From: Gordionus sp. m RMFG-2023
Taxonomy: Eukaryota; Nematomorpha; Gordioida; Chordodea; Parachordodidae
Assembly: GCF_954871325.1 (NCBI RefSeq)
Contig: NC_088777.1
Location: 11,881,366-11,945,365, forward strand
Reading direction: 5' to 3'
DNA length: 64,000 nucleotides
In this document: piece after piece, positions 61,190-64,000 of the stretch
How positions within the stretch are numbered: the first letter of the stretch is position 1
Layout of the letters: each line of letters opens with the position of its first letter
Translations under genes and position numbers: made by a program
The notes under the pieces: model-generated
What the model was told of the DNA's origin: nothing
Databases searched by the model: none
What the model saw: only the letters and a program-made list of their open reading frames with translations

Positions 61190-62060
61190 AACGGTCAATA
61201 CATGTCTATGTTATCCATTCCATCTCCACCAATTACCATATAATAAGTTTTTTGTTGACTTTAAGTCAAGGCTTACCTAAGATATTCATTCAACTTTTTT
61301 ATTTCATTATTTATTTCAGCAAATGTTATAATATCATCTGCAAATATCATATTTCAGGGGGTTGATTCAGAGATAGACTTCAATAACATAAGAACAGTAT
61401 GAGAGCCTACTTTCTATGAACTCCCTTAGGAAACCTCCTTATGATATGCTATTTGTGCCTTGGATCATTATCGTTTGGTTTTTATACATTTCCTATATAA
61501 TTCTTATATATATTTCTGGTGTCTTTTTGTATTGCAAATCCCCTAGTTAAGCTTTCTTGGAATTCTAACGATAGATTTCTTTAGATCGAGAAAGTATTTT
61601 GTGACTCGATAATTCTTTCGTAGGTTTTAGACAATGTGACATTAGTTTTGCGCTCATGCAATTTAGACAATTATATGAGTCCCCCCTTATTTTTGAAGAT
61701 AGATATTTAAGGAATCTCTTCAATTTCAGTTGTTTATTGTAAAGTTCCTTCATCTATTAGTGATTTAAAACTTCTATTGGAAGAAAATCAGGGCTTCTAG
61801 CCTTATAATTCTCATACATCTTGACATGGTGGGTCTAGATATAAAATGAAGAGATTAAAGTTGAGAAGCTCCTCAAAATATTCTTTTCATTTATTCATTA
61901 TCTCTTTTTCTTTATAAACAATTTTTAATCTTTTTTTTTGATTTCTTCTTAATCTGCAGATTTTATTTAGCGTGAAGTTGCTGTATTATGATGTCTGGCA
62001 GTAATTTGGCCTTAGCCACCATCTATGTAACCATTCCCTTGGACATTTTGCAGTTTTGTT
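61190..62060 (-). pseudogene. RTE-like LINE, reverse-transcriptase remnant
   Basis: Read on the minus strand, the blocks occur in the order of a LINE ORF2. K-E-Y-F-E-E-L-L-N lies near 61890. A line with A-K-L-M-S-H-C-L-K, corresponding to the RTE L-M-S-H-T-M-K block, lies near 61635. A degraded F-P-K-G-V block follows near 61430. The catalytic F-A-D-D is at 61344-61333, followed by N-N-E-I-K-K-L-N-E-Y-L and Q-K-T-Y-Y-M. Several stops and frame changes separate the blocks. The L-M-S-H to F-A-D-D spacing is about 100 residues, shorter than usual, so an internal deletion is likely. No endonuclease domain was recognised. It is an old, inactive fragment. Confidence 0.78.
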
Positions 62061-62509
62061 TGACTTCTGTGCTTTAAATTTATATAATATAATTAGTGTT
62101 TTCTCGTCCTTTATAGCAGCCTGTACATTCAACTACATATTTATTTGCTTCCCCCCTTTATCAAACTGAATGAGGGCAAGTGCAGCAGTCAGTGTGTGTC
62201 GAACTATTAAAAGAAATATATGAAAATTAAAAAATTTAATTTCGCTTTACATTTTTATAAATAAATTGCTGTCTCTATTTTCCCTTATACATGCTCCCAC
62301 CTATTAGTAATAACGTGCCCCCGCTGCAAACCTTATGACTTTAGTTTTGTATGTGGGAATATCAAGTAATATAGTAAGTTCAGGATTCGTCCGGTTTAAT
62401 TATATTATTGTTTACTTTCGTTAAATTCAAATATGTAATTCACTTTTTCCTTTAAATTAATATTTGTGCTACCAAATGTAACCATATTTGTTGTTATATA
62501 ATATATCCC

Positions 62510-63687
62510 AGGCGTAGCCAGGATTTTTCTAAGGGGGGGGGGGAATTAAAAAATTACTGGGGGCTTCGCCCCTAGACCCCATTTTTGGCGGGCCTTCGGC
62601 CGGGTTATCTTAGTCTATATATAGTCATTAAATATTTTTACAAGATAGGAGGTTTATTTTAATAAAAAAAATAAGCCTGGAACAAATATGAAATATATTT
62701 TTATTAGTTTATATAAAATATAATAAATTAATTGTATATACATTAATATAAAAGCCTGGTTAAACAAGTATAAGAAATTTATTTATAAAAAGTAGACATA
62801 TAGTTGATATTCCTCTATTATATAGAATTAGTTACAAAATACTAGGTAAAATTCCACTTTTATAGACATATTTGACAGTTAGCGAATATATTACAGTTAA
62901 TATTATAACAAATTTTACTAATCAATGCTCTGATAAAAAATATATATTCAATTATTTAACGCCATCTATTTATTTTTAAAAAAATTGATATTAAAAATTA
63001 ATCTTCATATTATTCATCCCACAATGTCTTTAAAAGATATTTTCTGATGTCCTTATCAATATTTTATAGTTTTCTGTAAAATATATAATTCGCTAAATTG
63101 GTAAAAATTACTTGATTGTCATATGATAATTGAAAAAATTAGATATATACAATGACATATATATGTCATTGGATATACTGTAAATCTACGACATATAATT
63201 CCACTGTTTGTATTGAGCTTTAATTTTTTTATTTAATGTATGATTTAGTTTTATCAATAGTTTTATAATTATATTTTACGTTTATTAAGATAAATAAATT
63301 AAAATTACTCACTTTATAAAAAATTATATTTGATATATTACATTATTTAGTAATTTTATGGATCTATTATTAATAATTATAATGCATTTCACTTTTGGCT
63401 TCTATATTACATTTCTTAAACATTTTTGGTTCAATTTTTTTATATATAAATGCTTTTTTCCAAAAATATATAAATTATGATGAATAGTTTTATAAAAAAA
63501 TATCAACTTTTACATTCTTTCTTCCAAATTATTGTTTAAGATATATGCATACATTTTTGGGGGTCAGAGAGTGGGGGGGGGAGGACTAAGAGGGATATTT
63601 TTTTATTAGCTTAAAATGATATTCACAAAAAGTGATAAATTTCTGAAGGGGGAGATTTTCCCTTGCCCCCCCCCTTGGCTACGCCTA
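62510..63687. mobile_element. non-autonomous hAT-type element, GGCGTAGCC family (1178 bp)
   Basis: The left end is AGGCGTAGCCAGGATTTTTC and the right end is TTGGCTACGCCTA, with flanking tatatccc (62502-62509) and tgtatccc (63688-63695), an 8-bp duplication with one mismatch. G-run/C-run sub-terminal blocks and the phrase GGGGGCTTCGCCCCTAGACC match the layout of the 33174-35319 element (GGGGGCTTTGCCCCCAAACC). The interior is A+T-rich with no transposase frame. Confidence 0.87.
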
Positions 63688-63695
63688 TGTATCCC

Positions 63696-64000
63696 AGGCT
63701 ATATGACCCCGGTACAGAAAATATTTGCTATAATTTAAGGACCTCTTTTAATTTAATATTTTTTCTAAATTAAAGGGATCTATATGATTTATCATTAAAT
63801 ATTTTAATCTTTGTGCATTTTACAGATAACACATATAGTTTATTTTACATTAAAATGATTATTTTATGAATATATGAAAGAAATTTATATATAAAGTATC
63901 TATTTGAATCCTGTAAATCTAAGAGAATGTATTTACTGAATGTTAGCAAAGTAAATTATTTTTTTATATTTTTTCAATTTATCATTTGTATAAAAAATTA
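63696..64000. other. non-coding flank
   Basis: A+T-rich sequence to the window edge, with nothing recognised. Confidence 0.5.

Overview
The window is strongly A+T-rich animal (metazoan) nuclear DNA. The evidence is two host genes split into exons at GT/AG sites: the first coding exon of a TMTC-type protein (minus strand, 6459-6743) and a claudin/PMP22-superfamily gene of at least three exons (plus strand, 51482-55977). I cannot name the species. An invertebrate with an A+T-rich, transposon-laden genome fits best. I saw no bacterial-style operon, tRNA, rRNA or CRISPR array.

Most of the rest is DNA-transposon debris, in layers. hAT elements dominate. They are recognised by 8-bp target duplications and terminal inverted repeats (TIRs): a 2.1-kb element with a transposase remnant (33174-35319), non-autonomous or eroded relatives (25997-26367, 26440-27919, 62510-63687), a 1.1-kb element (11531-12618) with a MITE nested in it, a dispersed ~0.2-kb MITE family with TIR TAGTGTTGTTAAAC (5007, 11804, 24715, 25639, 50797), and two GC-rich MITEs (8724-8934, 52120-52480). 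A pogo/Tigger element (37302 to about 38960) keeps its left end and a broken transposase. Between 41504 and 44039 is a DNA transposon with ~660-bp inverted arms and an unusual transposase. Coding-free relatives of its arms lie at 55310-55436 and 56089-57253. Between 45827 and 49550 one IS630/Tc1-like element is inserted head-on into a sister copy, with a clean TA target duplication at the inner junctions. Two LINE reverse-transcriptase remnants lie on the minus strand (35945-36219 and 61190-62060, the second RTE-like).

Layout: 0-6.4 kb, gene-poor and probably TMTC intron or downstream sequence; 6.46-6.74 kb, TMTC exon 1; 7-33 kb, non-coding A+T-rich DNA with hAT and Harbinger-like MITEs; 33-50 kb, the transposon cluster plus a near-perfect 233-bp tandem duplication (40452-40918); 51.4-56 kb, the claudin-like gene, whose two introns carry a hAT MITE and a 1.2-kb fold-back element; 56-57.3 kb, a fold-back relative of the 41.5-kb transposon just downstream of that gene; 57-64 kb, non-coding DNA, the RTE-like LINE relic and a hAT element.

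The host genes are not an operon and have no evident functional link. The most notable points are the family of long-armed inverted-repeat transposons and the nested IS630-like pair, in which both copies join two reading frames at an A8-G run that fits a -1 slippery site. I found no convincing evidence of a wholly new cellular system.
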